Part shown: one piece after another, positions 11,782 through 23,867 of the stretch
Position numbering within the stretch: position 1 is the first letter of the stretch
Layout: each line of letters begins with the position of its first letter
NCBI GenBank assembly: GCA_029204225.1
Contig: CM055093.1
Location: 47,378,354 to 47,442,353 of the forward strand
DNA from: Diphasiastrum complanatum
Lineage: Eukaryota > Streptophyta > Lycopodiopsida > Lycopodiales > Lycopodiaceae
Length of the DNA: 64,000 bases
Direction of reading: 5' to 3'
Made by a program: the position numbers and the translations under genes
Notes under the pieces: generated by a model
What the model saw: only the letters and a program-made list of their open reading frames with translations
Databases searched by the model: none
Told to the model about the DNA's origin: nothing

Positions 11782-12220
11782 CGGCTTGCTGCGGTGCCCT
11801 GTGGCTCCCTGCAGAATGAATATTCAGAATATTCCATTATCTCATCTCTCTGTGCCGGGAGAAAAAAAAATTCCGACTATTTCAAAAAAAAATTAAGATT
11901 ATCAAAATCTTTTATGAGCACCCGAATGCACCATATGAGCAACCGTAAAAAAATTGGTCATGAATTTTGAAATTTTCCACAGTTCTTTCACATTTCTCGC
12001 GAGCACACAAATATTTCCTGGATTTCAAATTCTATAGAATCTAGTTTGTAAAAAAAAATTCTCAACCCCTCATTCTAAGTTGTTTTAATTCTTTTCCCTT
12101 GACCTTGGGTTGCCATTTTCTACATTTGTGAAAATATACTAGTTGCTTTAAGCTTTCAAAAAAAAAAAAAAAAAACCTTGATAACAATATTTCAAATTTA
12201 AATTCTAAAGCCAAAATTAT
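10669..12220. other. continuation of older copia leader, then no gene
   Basis: The first part continues the leader that starts at 4232 and is split by the 4358-10663 insertion. No Gag frame follows. The rest is low-complexity and gene-free, including a C-rich and (CT)n tract. Frames across the tract are microsatellite artefacts. Confidence 0.5.
11727..11780. repeat. (TC)n microsatellite
   Basis: About 50 bases of TC dinucleotides following a short poly-C run at about 11697-11710. Confidence 0.95.
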
Positions 12221-12289
12221 AACATCATGTAGGATTTGAACCTACAAAAATTGCATATAGCAATTACTCTTCCATAGAGCTAATGATGT
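12221..12289 (-). tRNA. tRNA-like cloverleaf, anticodon position ATA
   Basis: On the minus strand 69 bases fold as a full cloverleaf. The acceptor is ACATCAT with ATGATGT (7/7 pairs). The D stem is GCTC with GAGT (one G-T pair), with GG in its loop. The anticodon stem is AATTG with CAATT (5/5). The T stem is GTAGG with CCTAC around the loop TTCAAAT. No CCA is encoded. The anticodon loop CTATATG puts ATA at the anticodon and T at position 37. Position 26 seems missing and the variable loop is only three bases. ATA is not a normal eukaryotic tRNA anticodon, so this may be a decayed or organelle-derived tRNA rather than a working gene. Confidence 0.45.
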
Positions 12290-14744
12290 TTTCTTACACT
12301 TTAAGCTAATCTTATATAAACTTCCATTTTATTATTCAGAATAAACAACTTTATTGCTTGAAGGGACCTCACACATCAAAATAAAAAAGGACTAACCTAA
12401 ATGGAAACCAGCATTAGATTTTACTAGAATCATAAAATAAATAAATAAAACTCAAGTACAACCTAAGAACATTAACAAGCAAAATTCTCCTTCAATAAGT
12501 TCAAATATCTTAATAACAAAGAATGACTTAAAATAACATTTAAATTCATGTACATAGATGAGCAAATCATGACACAAAATGTATAGGTGAAGAACTTCCA
12601 AAGCTAAACTTCTAATGTCTATTGTAGATCTCTTTATGCAAATGAACGACCGATGTTGCTCCATTAAGCCAATAATATTAAACGTGTTATCATATTTCAC
12701 AAACGAGGTAAAAACTTTTACAAACACAAAATAGTTAATCTTTTATGAACTTTGAAAAATGAAAGAACCTAAATTTAAATACTAGTAACTTCAATTTTAC
12801 GATCAATGATAAAAATACATCTAAACTATGATCTGAGTTCAAAGCTTCAATGTTTACAAGATTGTTTTTTCCCAAACTTTTCAAACATTTGTGATTAACC
12901 ATGTATTTTCCTACCTCACAATGACCACAAAAAAGTAAAGACACCTTAACGCTTCAAGTCAACCTAGAAATCGTCTTTTTGAGAACCACTTAAAAGGGTC
13001 ATAACATTTATTTTTTTTTAAGTTGAATTTGTAACTCTTTATCAAATAATGCTAATTGGAGCCATATATCTTTTTCTCTTGGAGATAAATATCCATATTC
13101 GGACCCCCATATGAGTGGTGTCTTCAATAGTCTCCAAGCGCTTGATAGCAATGCATTTCAATACTTCAACATAGGTACACAAGCTTCATATTTTTTAGAG
13201 CATTTCATAAATGGAATCGTCTTCTACTTCAAACAACCAAATCACCCCAACCACAAATCACTTTATTACATTGACACAACAATCTTGAAAACTAAATTTG
13301 ATACTAATGTTTGTTGACAACACACATGGCCAACATTAGCTCCATATTTTTTTGTATGTTTATATGCATTCACAATGCAAGCTTTGCGAAGTCACAAGAA
13401 AAATATATTCATAACCAATTATAAAAAATGATGTGCATTCAAAATCTGAACACATACAAACAATTACAAACTTGCCAAAAATTTCCAATAACAAGTCAGT
13501 CACAATATGGTTGGTACAATAACTAGCATAGTGAAAATAAAACATTTATTTGATGGGATGCTCATCTCCTGCATGCAGCATTGCAACAATAAGTTCATAT
13601 TTTCTTACAAAAATTCCCAGCGAAACAAGAATATCCAAAAATAGATCACAGTTATACAAAATTGAGTTTTTCAAAAATTGAATGCCTAAAGCTACACAAC
13701 TAATTTAACATCATCATCGAATACACTTGATTGGCTACAAAAAAGTTGTTTTAGCACGCTTTCCAATGCCATGTACTCATCATATGAAAACACAAGCCAC
13801 ATCTCCAAATGAGTAGACTAAAATTTCTCCTAAACCTACACCTGATATATATATAATTAAACATTTTTCTAGTTTATCAATATTGATAAAAATCATTTGA
13901 ATTTGCATTGTCATGACAATAACCAAATTGTAAACTACTTATCTTTGAATTAGTTCTGTACCTCTTCATAGAAAACTTTAATAAAAATGTCCCAAAGTAG
14001 AGACCCACACTCAACACAACTTGCACGTCCAAGGCAAAACTCAAAGCCCACAAGGTCATAAATTGACGATCTTTGTGCACAATTGATTTGAGCCAACACC
14101 ATCGAGTAAAAGTGGATAAAAATCAAATCTTGAAATTCGAACTATCACAATTCACTTCAAAATTAAACTCATTTTCAAAAAACGCAAGCACAACTAGTGA
14201 TCAAGAGTGTAGTAAGTGGTATTGGAACCATTCCATTGTACAATATTTAATCCCAATAGTGGTCAAAGGGCTTTCAACAAAATTGCTTCAAAGTTTTTCT
14301 TATCCAAGAGACTAGCGCTCCTGTAACCTCACTAGTCACTTCGACATCGTATATTTCCAAACTGTAAATGTCTAGAGAATTCATAAATTGGCATCATATT
14401 TGAATAGAATCAACATGACAAACATGGAGTGCCAGTTTCAAGCGTCCACATTAGCTTACATGTTGTGCAAACACAAATGTAGCGAGTTTCTATCACTTTT
14501 CTGGTTGGAAATGGCACACATGATGTCATGGCGACAATGGGCACCAAAGAGCGCCTTAATATGGTTCTATCTCCACTTTTTCTTAAGGCAGCACAAATAT
14601 CCACATATATTGTCACTTTTCCTAGTTATCTTGACATGGAAAATCAGATGGAGTTTGAGCTGAGATCAAGTCCATAAGCAAACTCAACCTTGGGCAGATA
14701 ATAGCATTCAAGATATCTTGAAAACGAATTATAACAAAGGAGAA

Positions 14745-14870
14745 TTGCAATCTTCAACCTTATGAATCCACCCATGAAGCCTTAGACCATCAACTCATGC
14801 ATAGCATGAAGCCTTAGACCATCAACTCATGCATAGCATCAATCAAATGCTATAGCATCTCTTCTTACAT
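14745..14870. repeat. degenerate dispersed repeat, one of four copies
   Basis: Shares the block TGCAATCTTCAA and a following clause about ACCATCAACTCATGCATAG with 16815-16990, 21925-22085 and 27718-27840. Similarity is partial and judged by eye. The source element is unknown. Confidence 0.4.
14773..14836. repeat. tandem duplication, 2 x 32 bp
   Basis: Two identical adjacent 32-base units beginning CATGAAGCCTTAGACC (14773-14804 and 14805-14836), inside one copy of the dispersed repeat noted at 14745-14870. Confidence 0.9.
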
Positions 14871-16431
14871 ACAATTGACAAAAAACTTGTGAACACTTGC
14901 AATAACAACTATCCCACTGACCTAGGGAATAGCCTGTAGAGCCTGTCCATAATCATGTACAAACTAACTATAGCCATTCAAATCTGGATGCTATCAAACA
15001 TATGTTTTACTCATCATTAAGAGTTCACATAAAAGGATAGGTTCTCGTTAGACTCACAGGGTTTCTAATTAAAAGACTGGTAGAGAACCTTCAGATTGTA
15101 ACAGAAATGCATGAGGCTGGAATAAAGTGTAGCATGGCTTTACTAAAACTCGCCTATATAAAAGTTGATTGTCATACAACCCACTTGTGGTTCTTCGTTT
15201 GACACTGCTTTATCAGAAAAGGAAAACTTGGCATCCTATAATGCTCTTGGGTGGGAAAGTAGGGAAAAGCCACATTCTAGAGCAGCAAGGCAACAGAAAT
15301 GTTCGAGAGCATGAAGAAGCTTCCGCAAGGAGATAATGATTCATAACGATACCCCTCCTTCCTCCTCCCATCCACAAAGAAGCCAATGTCTCCTTCCTAA
15401 GAAACTTCTCATCAAACACCATACAAATTATATTTAAACCATACATGCAGCGAATCGCAATTCACTAGTTTTGCAATTTGCGAATCGCGTTTCACTGCAA
15501 AGAATCGCTGTCAAAAATTGCTGAAAAAAGTTTGCAATACTTCGACGTGCCGTAGTTGCAAGAATGGCTGCTTCACAGCTTCCTGCACTACCTAAACTTC
15601 CAATTGTCTTAACTAGCGACTTACATCAAGCAGTAGGCTTTTTATAGATACTCTATGAGATTGTTGCTTTGTTATAATTGATGTACAGTATCTCAATTCG
15701 CCTTATGGCCTTTACACTTTCTACATGCATTCCTTTGTACTCCCATGGGTTTCCTCATCTTTTACTAATAAAAACAAGAAGTTTCTGCCCTCGTACATTC
15801 CCTCATTCATGGCATGGCAATCGAAGGAATTGTTATCAAATTATCAATATTAGTCTGCCTTTTAGTATATTCTTGCTCTTGATTGGACACAATATGTGAG
15901 ATAGGAGTATGTTTTTGCTCCCCTTGGATGATCCAGACCACATGAATGGCACTTCACATCAAAACATTCCAACTATGGCTGGTTTTACTCAGAATCCTTG
16001 AGTTTTTTAGGGCTACAGTAGTTTCACATGGAAGAGTCTAGGGCCATTTCAAAATTTGCACTTACCCCTCCTCTAGGTTCTTAAACTCTTGGGTTGCATT
16101 TCGGGCCTCCTCCTTGCGGACAGAACCGCGCCAGCCGTGGAGGACAGAACCGCGCCAGCTGGGTTTTTGTTCAGCATGGTTTTAATTCCGTTTGTGGTGA
16201 TCGGAGAGAGAGAGATAGAGAGAGGGAGAATCAGAGAGCTTGGGAGTTAATACACCTAAATTGGACCATCCTGCACCCGAAACAGTCGGCAAACTACACA
16301 GTCATACTGCTCTCAATCAGAGCTTTCATCTGATACCCATATTGCCTAAACAAATTTCAAAAAAAAAAAATTCGATTCTGCACGATTCTCTGAAAAAACC
16401 GAAACACGATTCTGAATCGTGATTCTGATCA

Positions 16432-16457
16432 CGATTCTGAATCGCGATTCAGAATCG
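16432..16457. repeat. perfect 26-bp palindrome
   Basis: CGATTCTGAATCG is followed directly by its reverse complement CGATTCAGAATCG. Further ACGATTCT copies lie just upstream (from about 16382). Confidence 0.85.
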
Positions 16458-16814
16458 CGGTGCATCTATGATTTAAACTACAAACTATATATTTAAGTTT
16501 GTTAACAACAACAAACAAATTTACAATGCAACCAAAAAAACCTGAGAAAACTGACTCATTATTGTCTTCTACAAACTGAAATTGCAAAGGGCTCCTCAAC
16601 AATGTAGAACAAAAGTTATCCAAAAATACTATTAGTTAAGACATCTTACAAGAGAAGGTGATGCTAGAACATCTGGTGGGATTTGCTGAATCAAAGGATA
16701 AAGAAATAGCTTGGTCAAGTGGCAAATTTGAAGGGCATAGAAAAGAGCAAACGGTGTTTTATTGTCATGCACCTATGAAGGGTTGGCTCGCTAAAAGCAA
16801 ACTTTATATTTACG

Positions 16815-16990
16815 TGGCACCTAGGATAGTACCCAGCATAACAAAGGAGCCATGCAATCTCAATTTTATATAGTCAACCCACAAAGTCTTGTACTGTCAA
16901 CTTCATCAGGCAGAGCATGAACAACTGCTACAAAATCCCTACTCACTTTGTAAGCACCCCAAGAGTAGGTGCAGGTCACATGCATAAACA
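16815..16990. repeat. degenerate dispersed repeat, second copy
   Basis: Aligns by eye with 21925-22085: ACCCAGCATAACAAAGGAG, CATGCAATCT, ATCCCTACTCA and AAGAGTAGGT..CACATGC occur in the same order. Confidence 0.5.
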
Positions 16991-18393
16991 TCCATCCACA
17001 TTAACACACTGATAATTACTTGCGACAGCTCACAATTTCATAAGGGCTTCCCTCGATATGCACTTGTTTGAAAATCTATTGTTGATAAAGCAGCATACTT
17101 TCACCCTTTTATACAATTCCCTAAACAAATTAAAAATATTTATTTGTGTTCCGGAAAACCCTACCCCTAATTCCGGATCACATTCCGGATCCTATGCATG
17201 CAGCTATCATCTATATCAAACAATTTATGTACTACTGACGAAGGGGCTTCATCATACCCCATGTTACAAGGTAAGTAATTAATGGACCCAAGGCCCCCTA
17301 TAGACTCAAGCTACTAGTATCACATCATTAAAATCTTATCAATGGGCCCAATTTGGGCCATAAGCATTGTCATGTTGTAGAGTATTTGTAGTATGGCCCA
17401 AATTTTAAGGCACAGGAGAAGTTATGTGTGCCTAAGGGAATTTAGAGAGTACATTTATCAAGTTTGCAAGGAACATAGTTGAAGACTCTAAAAACTTCCA
17501 AAAACACCCTTTCTTCCTATACGCCATCTCAAAGAGCCAGGGGAGAGCTATCTAGCTTCAATGTCAGAACCCTATCTTGAAGTGTACTTTCAAAGTAGCA
17601 TAAACCCTACCTGAAAGAGTTGGAGATATGATTGAGGCAGCCATGCTTGCCATATCAAAGGTCTTCGAAATCATACAAGATAAACTAATGTTGTGGTGAA
17701 AGCTTTGATGTTTACCCTAAGGATCACAAACCTAGTTTGACGATAGCCTTTCTACCACAACCTTTCATATTCAACTAGGACAAACTTAGCGAGTGCGTGC
17801 AAGTATGAAGATTAAAAATGCAAAATATTTTAATGGCCAATATAATACTTGGAAAGTCTTTGGACAAGAACGTATGCCACATACAAGAAAGAGGTCAAAA
17901 CATACATCAAAAAAAGGTAAGAGCTGCCTCAAGTAACCAAACTATCGATAAAGGATAATATTATTATAGCAAGAATGCTAGAGAGGCCTAGGAAGTACTC
18001 AAAGCGAAGCTTAAAATAGAGAACATTGCAAGGGTTTAAATTTGAATAAGAAATTACTATAAGGAAGAGAAAGAACCTGACATTTGAAGAGCTGAATGAG
18101 CTTCTTATAGCAGGAAATGGGTAAAAGAATCTTGCCAAAAAAAGTATATGGGGAATGTTATTCCCTCTCAATAAGTAGTTTAAGCTAAATCAAGGAGAAG
18201 TGGGTGGAATCAAATCAAAAGGAAAGCAAAAAATACACAGCAACACCGCACATGAAGTTAAACGACAAGATAGCATACCCAATATACTATCAACATGTGA
18301 AATCATGTTTCTAAACAATCTACTTTATATTCCAAGCTTAGCAAAGAACCTACTTTCAACTGGTGCAAGTACAAAGCAGCAGGCATACAAAGG

Positions 18394-18834
18394 CTAAATT
18401 ATTATAGGGTGATGGCAAGTGATTGACCTAGAAGCTCCTTTCCTTGAAAATAGCTGCAATTCCATGAGTAAATCAAGAGTCCTTCTTGACTCATAAGGAT
18501 CACAAAGATCCATCATCATGTTACCAAAATAACATAGATTTTTCGTAATTTCTTTATGCTTTATTTCAATGCTAATCTCAGATCCAATGAGGCTAAATAC
18601 ATCATTATGTATATAAGTGTCCTTGGAGGATGATTCACTTATTCTCATAATGTATTTACAAATTGCCTCACAACATGATAAAACACCATCATCCAACAAA
18701 TCGATCAAGTGACCAATCCTACTGGCATAAAATCTGAGAGAAAATAAATAGATATTCCAAAAATAAACTAATGACATGATATCTAGTGGAGAATTAAAAT
18801 CATCAAATTTTGTATTCCAAAGCATCACAGTCAT
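18394..18834 (-). CDS. unknown 146-residue open frame inserted in decayed copia
   Basis: An uninterrupted frame on the minus strand from an ATG at 18834. I do not recognise the product. It is mostly helical-looking, with clusters such as DLLDDGVLSCCEAICKYI and NMMMDLCDPYESRRTLDLL. No signal peptide or zinc motif stands out. It occupies the copia region between LLSTGA and NLYKLCT, where the family has only about 60 residues of unrelated sequence, so about 437 bases were inserted there. The copia around it is full of stops while this frame has none over 146 codons. It could be an exon fragment of a host gene carried in by recombination, a more recent insertion, or a chance open frame. Confidence 0.35.
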   Translation of the reverse strand: MTVMLWNTKFDDFNSPLDIMSLVYFWNIYLFSLRFYASRIGHLIDLLDDGVLSCCEAICKYIMRISESSSKDTYIHNDVFSLIGSEISIEIKHKEITKNLCYFGNMMMDLCDPYESRRTLDLLMELQLFSRKGASRSITCHHPIII

Positions 18835-20447
18835 GTGGAATTATCTCAAGTCTAGTCAACTTGTACAAGTTGTGCACTACAGCTCCCAACCAGCAAGCTT
18901 CTTGTATGATAAATGAACATCAAGGCAGGTTGTGGCACAAGAAATACAATCTTCTAGATTTTCCGAGTCTACAACTATCAAAGAAGTATAATATGTTGGT
19001 TAGACCGACTTCATTCACATTGAGTTCAATTGGACCAACTCGAACTAGGATTTTGGGGATGGTACTCCTTATGACTTATTAAAAAAATGGGTCTCTTTTC
19101 TACACCAAAAGTTTGACTCTTTGAAGTACTTCAAGCAATTCAAAGCTCTTATGGACTATCAAACAAAGAAAATAAATAACTAAGACACTAAGATCGAATA
19201 TGGTGTAGTGGAACGTAAGAAAAGAACTATCATTAGAGGTGCTAGGAATATGCCTAAACATAAAACCCTATCATATTCCCTCTATAAGAGTAACAAAATA
19301 AGGCAATATATATACTAAATAAAAGTCCAACAAAAGAAGTTGAAGAAATCACATCCAAGGAATCGTATATTTGGAAACAAACCCAACGCAACGAGTTGGA
19401 AAGTTTTTGGGTACATATGTATAAATTAAAGCAAAGTAGGGATACTCAAGCCTTGAAAAAGGAAACCATTGGAGTTGTCAATGTGGTAAACCACGTGTTC
19501 TGTTATTTTTCAAAAAATTCCTGCATAACCAAAATTTAGGACAAAAGACCAAACTCAGGCTCAAAGGCAACAAATTGTATATCCTTGGGCCAAATGATGA
19601 GGAGAATTCTTATGGATAATTGTCGATAGAGATGTTATATTTGATAGGATCATGCACATCTTGTTCAAGAATAAGGTACAAGAAAAACCAAGGTGTTCAC
19701 ATTGATCGTGGATTCTTAAGGTGCATCTACTCATAAGAATCAAAAGAATAGCCAACAACTAAAGATTCGATGAAAAGAAAGAAAACACCAACATCATGGT
19801 ATACATGTACCCATCATCTTCTCCAACTAAGTTTACCAAAGATGGTGCTGGCAACCAATCAAAGAGGGGCAAATCATAAGCAAAGAGGTCAATTAATAGG
19901 GAGAAACAAGATCACTAAGGCACCAATAAAAACAAGAAAGGCATAGAACAGATTTTGCACAAATGACAACAATCATGGATACACATGAGTCACATTCTTA
20001 TGAAGAGGTCACTAACAAAGAATTTGGCCAAACGCCATGCAAGAAAAGTGGAACTTGATCTTGAAGAATGACACATGGAAATCGGAAAAATTCCCAAAAG
20101 ATAAGCAACCCACGGGATGTAGATTGGTATACCAGACAGAATTTCATGCAGATTCAATCAACAAACATGAAGTCTGATTAGTTGCAAGAAATCTCCACAT
20201 AGTATTGATTATAATGAGACAATTGATCCGATTACAAACTTGAACTCTATTTGGACAATGTTGGTATTGACAGCACATTTTGATTGAAATTTGCCACAAG
20301 TGGCAGTCAAGAGTGCCTTTCTTAACCATAACAAGGAAGAGGTCTAATGGACCAGCCCCAGAGCTATGAAATTCCAAATAAAGAACACCTTGAGTGCAAG
20401 CTTGAGAAAGCTCTCCATGGTTTGAAGAAGGGTATAGTAGTATAGTT

Positions 20448-20452
20448 GCATT
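20448..20452 (+). repeat. target-site duplication GCATT (left)
   Basis: Five bases before the chromovirus LTR, repeated at 21433-21437. Confidence 0.7.
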
Positions 20453-21432
20453 TGTCATGCCCATGACTGATCTCGGATTGATTATCCCGTTAAAGGTCAG
20501 TAGGCCTACCTTGACCTATAAATTAATTATGATTATGAGGGGTTTGGGGCCCTCATGTACATATAGTCATAATTAATGGTTGGAGGCCTAAACTCATGAT
20601 GGTGGATTTTTATGGGTCTATCAGTGAGTCATAGGGGAATTGGATGATGTGGCCCAGATAGGCTGCAGAGGTGTCCAGTGAGGTGTCACAGTGCACTGTG
20701 AAGGGGAACATCTTGGTTCTGGAGACCAATTGGATCTGTTGGATGAATCATCGGGTGTGACTCGACTTGACTTGAAAAGATCATGGAGGACTCAAGAACT
20801 AAACGATTGAGGAATTGTATAGTTACTGAGCATCTAGTTCGATGGAAGGGTTGCACAGACGATGATGATTTTTGAGAACAGGAAGGTATCCTGAAAAGGA
20901 ACTTCCCTAGCTTTAAGTTATGAGGTTAAAACTTGAATAAGGGGGAAAGAATGTCATGCCCACAACTGATCTCAGATTGATTATCCCGTTAGAGGTCAGT
21001 AGGCCTACCTTGACCTGTAAGTTAATTATGATTATGAGGATGTACATATAGTCATAATTAATGGTGGAGGCCTAAACTCAAGATGGTGGATTTTTATGAG
21101 TCTAACAGTGAGTCATAGGGGAACTGGATGATGTGGCCCAGATAGGCTGCAGAGGTGTCCAGTGAGGTGTCACAATGCACTATCAATGCTGCATGGGCCT
21201 TGGAGGTATAAGTATACCCATTAGGCTCTCACTATTGTATGATTGATTCTGATATGAGTAGCTACATGTTGCATGTATGACACCTCTATTCCTTGTGAGG
21301 GATTGATCCATAGCTTGGGGCTAGATCCATATGTTCTAGGTTTGGTCGGGTTGGTTTGTCCACCATCTGATTCCCTTGTGTTGCTTTGTTGCAGCTTGCT
21401 TGGATAGAGTATCCTTGATGAGGGACTTTATA
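20453..21432 (+). mobile_element. Ty3/gypsy chromovirus remnant (980 bp)
   Basis: Inserted in the copia reverse transcriptase, which resumes on the far side. A truncated 5' LTR (20453 to about 20699, starting TGTCATGCCC) joins straight to the end of pol. That part reads TEHLVRWKG, then DDDDF, a stop, EQEG and NFPSFKL, a degraded chromodomain typical of plant chromoviruses. A polypurine tract near 20941-20950 and a full 3' LTR (20952-21432) follow. GCATT duplications flank the remnant. About 5 kb of internal sequence is gone. The LTR now ends TA where CA is expected, probably one mutation. The chromodomain directs insertion to heterochromatin in intact relatives. Confidence 0.8.
20952..21432 (+). 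repeat. chromovirus 3' LTR (481 bp)
   Basis: Starts TGTCATGCCCACAACTG after the polypurine tract. Its first ~240 bases match 20453-20699 closely, with one short internal length difference near 21040. Confidence 0.8.
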
Positions 21433-21437
21433 GCATT
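21433..21437 (+). repeat. target-site duplication GCATT (right)
   Basis: Matches 20448-20452. The copia frame (IDGYFARLG) continues directly after it. Confidence 0.7.
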
Positions 21438-21924
21438 GATGGGTATTTTGCAAGGCTAGGACTTTCAAAAGGCTAATCAAACACAACATTACATGTGAAC
21501 AAGGAGAAATTGATTCCTCAATGTCGCTAAGTAGAATAAGAATGTCACATGTGGAAATAGAGGCATCATGGAGCTTACACTCCATAATTGTGTAGATACT
21601 ACGTTGCATTTCAACTACAACCTTTTTAATTTTTGTGAATAATTCTAGTCACTAGACTAGCCTTCGTACTTGTTGTGCAATTGTTGTGGTCATGTATATG
21701 AACGACTTAGTCATCACACAGAAACCTTGAAGCAATCGTAGAGAAAGACCTTCCAAAGGAGGTTGACATAAAAGACTTGGGCTTGTTAGATTGGGCATAG
21801 GAATGATTGAAGGATGGAAAGAGAGGAATAGCAAGCAATATAAGCTCAAAATATGTTGAAGAAAATCAACATGTAAGCTTCCCAAACCCATCAATGCAAC
21901 CAATATACATATATTATGTCTAGG

Positions 21925-22085
21925 AAAATACCCAACATAACAAAGGAGACATGCAATCTTCAACCCTCTCGAGTCCAACCATGAAGTGCCAGACTATGAA
22001 CTTCATCGTGCATAGCGTGGACCAAATACTACGACATCCCTACTCATGTTGCCAGCACCTTAGAGTAGGTACTCACATGCAAAAA
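21925..22085. repeat. degenerate dispersed repeat, third copy
   Basis: Best match is 16815-16990, with shared blocks CCCAACATAACAAAGGAG, CATGCAATCT, ATCCCTACTCA and GAGTAGGTA.CTCACATGC. Confidence 0.5.
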
Positions 22086-23792
22086 TTATGCTATTAGAAG
22101 AAGATAGCTTACAAGATGTAGATGCAACTCTTTATTGGTAGCTGGTGTGTAGTGATTTCCTCCACAACAAAGTAAAATATAGCCTATGCACTTGGGGTGG
22201 TCAATCAAATCATGAGTCAGCCTACACAAGCACATTGGAAAGCTAAAAGGTCCTATTATTAAGGTAAGTAAGATGCACAACAAGCAACGGGATGAAAACA
22301 CAACGATGTCAAAGCCTTGAAATTGGTCGGCTACACAGTTGTTGAATGGGCCAGTGACGAAGACTCTTGGAGTTTTTTCCTTCATCCTTGTTTAGAAAGA
22401 GAATCATTGGACAGATTACAAGGACCTACTATATGCATTTTCGTGAATTGTTGCATAGATCGACAATGTAGGTTGTATGATTTTGTTTTCCACTTTTTGA
22501 AAACCTATATTTGGTAGTAGATCTTCGAATCTCACTTCTTAAGTTAAAATGAGCATCAACATTTGAATCTTAGCTCATATACCCCATACAAACATGACGT
22601 ACAATTGTTCAAATTCACAACAAAAACCAAGCTTTCACCTAGCAAAGGGAGAAGAATCCAATGAATTCCTTTCACATACTGATTAGTTGGTTTGCAAGTA
22701 AGTTAATGGTGAAATAAGATTAATTTGCATGTGCTTTTCAATATCAAAGTACTACTCATTTTGAGTAGATCTGTGTACCTAAGGTCTTCATAACGAATTA
22801 AGTAGATATAACCTTTCTAGTGGAACTTGTATCTCCCTTAATGGAATAAAAGCTTTCCTTCACTAAGGGAGTGATTACCCTTATTAGCACAATGGTCACT
22901 AGTTTTACCTCAATCCAATCACAACTTGCCTTGTTCTAGGTATCAGATTGAAGGTGTTTTCAAGAGCAATTCACTTACCTAGTTTGCCCAAAGTTCCAAG
23001 AGTGTGGTCCAATTTTGGGCCACTAAGTGATTCTTTAAATAACATCTCTATTCTATATTATGTGAAATGAAATCACATGGAACCATATTGATTGACAACA
23101 AACTGACAACAATTATGAAGAATAAGCACCCATTTCAGAGCTTGGGACAAAAACATGAGACAGCTCAATGTGCTCAACAAAATACGAGTACATTCCAACA
23201 ATATCTCTATCTATAATTAATTGAATCGATATGGCTCTAGCCTCTATGCAATGTTATTTTTTCCTCTTTCCATCTCTTATCAATACGATGTTCTTTTGAT
23301 TCATTGATGATTTCCATAGATGCACTGCGTAGTCCGAAATAGGGGAGCGTTCCGGATTGGAACGTTGCAATTTCCATTTTCTTTTGTTTTCTTTTTAAAC
23401 AAAAAACAACATTTGAGGATGTACAATAAATTCCAAAAATGCACTTTTATGTCCTTCATTGTTCACCATCACATTCAGGCTTCAACAAAGTATTCTAGAT
23501 AATATTGGGGAACCGAAAATTTTTTGCCTTAATTTCTTAGGAAACATATAAATAGGGGTACTCACTGAACTAAAAAATCCAAGAACCAATGAGTGTTTCG
23601 CAAGCAGCAAGGTTCAACTGCAACACGTCTAGCACCAATTAAACTTAAAAGTCACTCGGAAACTATTGCTTGTCTCAAAGATAACATTGGGAACATCAGA
23701 TCTGGGTGAGAATTCAATACTTGTAAGTTGCTAAACTGAGTCAAGTCACGTTTCAAAACCAGTGCTCATCTCTTGTAGGATAAACTAGTGAA

Positions 23793-23867
23793 TGCATCTT
23801 GGTTTCCAAGGGGGCTTGAACTTTGTATGCCAAGTTAACCAACTAAGCCAACCCTTGGATGATAAAC
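23793..23867 (-). repeat. tRNA-derived insertion with 11-bp direct repeats
   Basis: On the minus strand CCAAGGG and CCCTTGG pair as a 7-bp acceptor stem. Between them lie an A-box-like TTGGCTTAGTTGG and a B-box-like AAGTTCAAGCCC. The span is only about 54 bases, too short for an intact anticodon arm. The insert is flanked by AAACTAGTGAA at 23782-23792 and 23868-23878. This suggests retroposition of a tRNA fragment or the head of a SINE. Confidence 0.5.

Larger units (their letters stand above)
12290..17804. other. no recognisable gene
   Basis: AT-rich DNA with only short random frames (under about 95 codons) and no domain I can name. It contains small repeats listed separately (14773-14836, 14745-14870, 16432-16457, 16815-16990) and an AG-rich stretch near 16205-16230. 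Confidence 0.5.
17805..21560 (+). pseudogene. heavily decayed copia gag-pol
   Basis: Many stops and shifts, but family landmarks occur in order. A Gag start near 17805 has FNGQYNTWKV. Protease-end LYIPSLAKNLLSTGA lies at about 18325-18373. Pre-integrase NLYKLCT and GRLWHKKYN are near 18855-18945, and integrase GVVERKKRTII is near 19202. Reverse transcriptase shows CRLVYQTEFHAD near 20117 and VAVKSAFLN near 20300. After the inserted chromovirus, IDGYFARLG resumes near 21437. The element is of a different, older copia type than the one at 4358. It is interrupted at 18398-18834 by non-copia DNA holding an open minus-strand frame, and at 20453-21432 by a Ty3 remnant. Neither LTR was identified. 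Confidence 0.8.
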
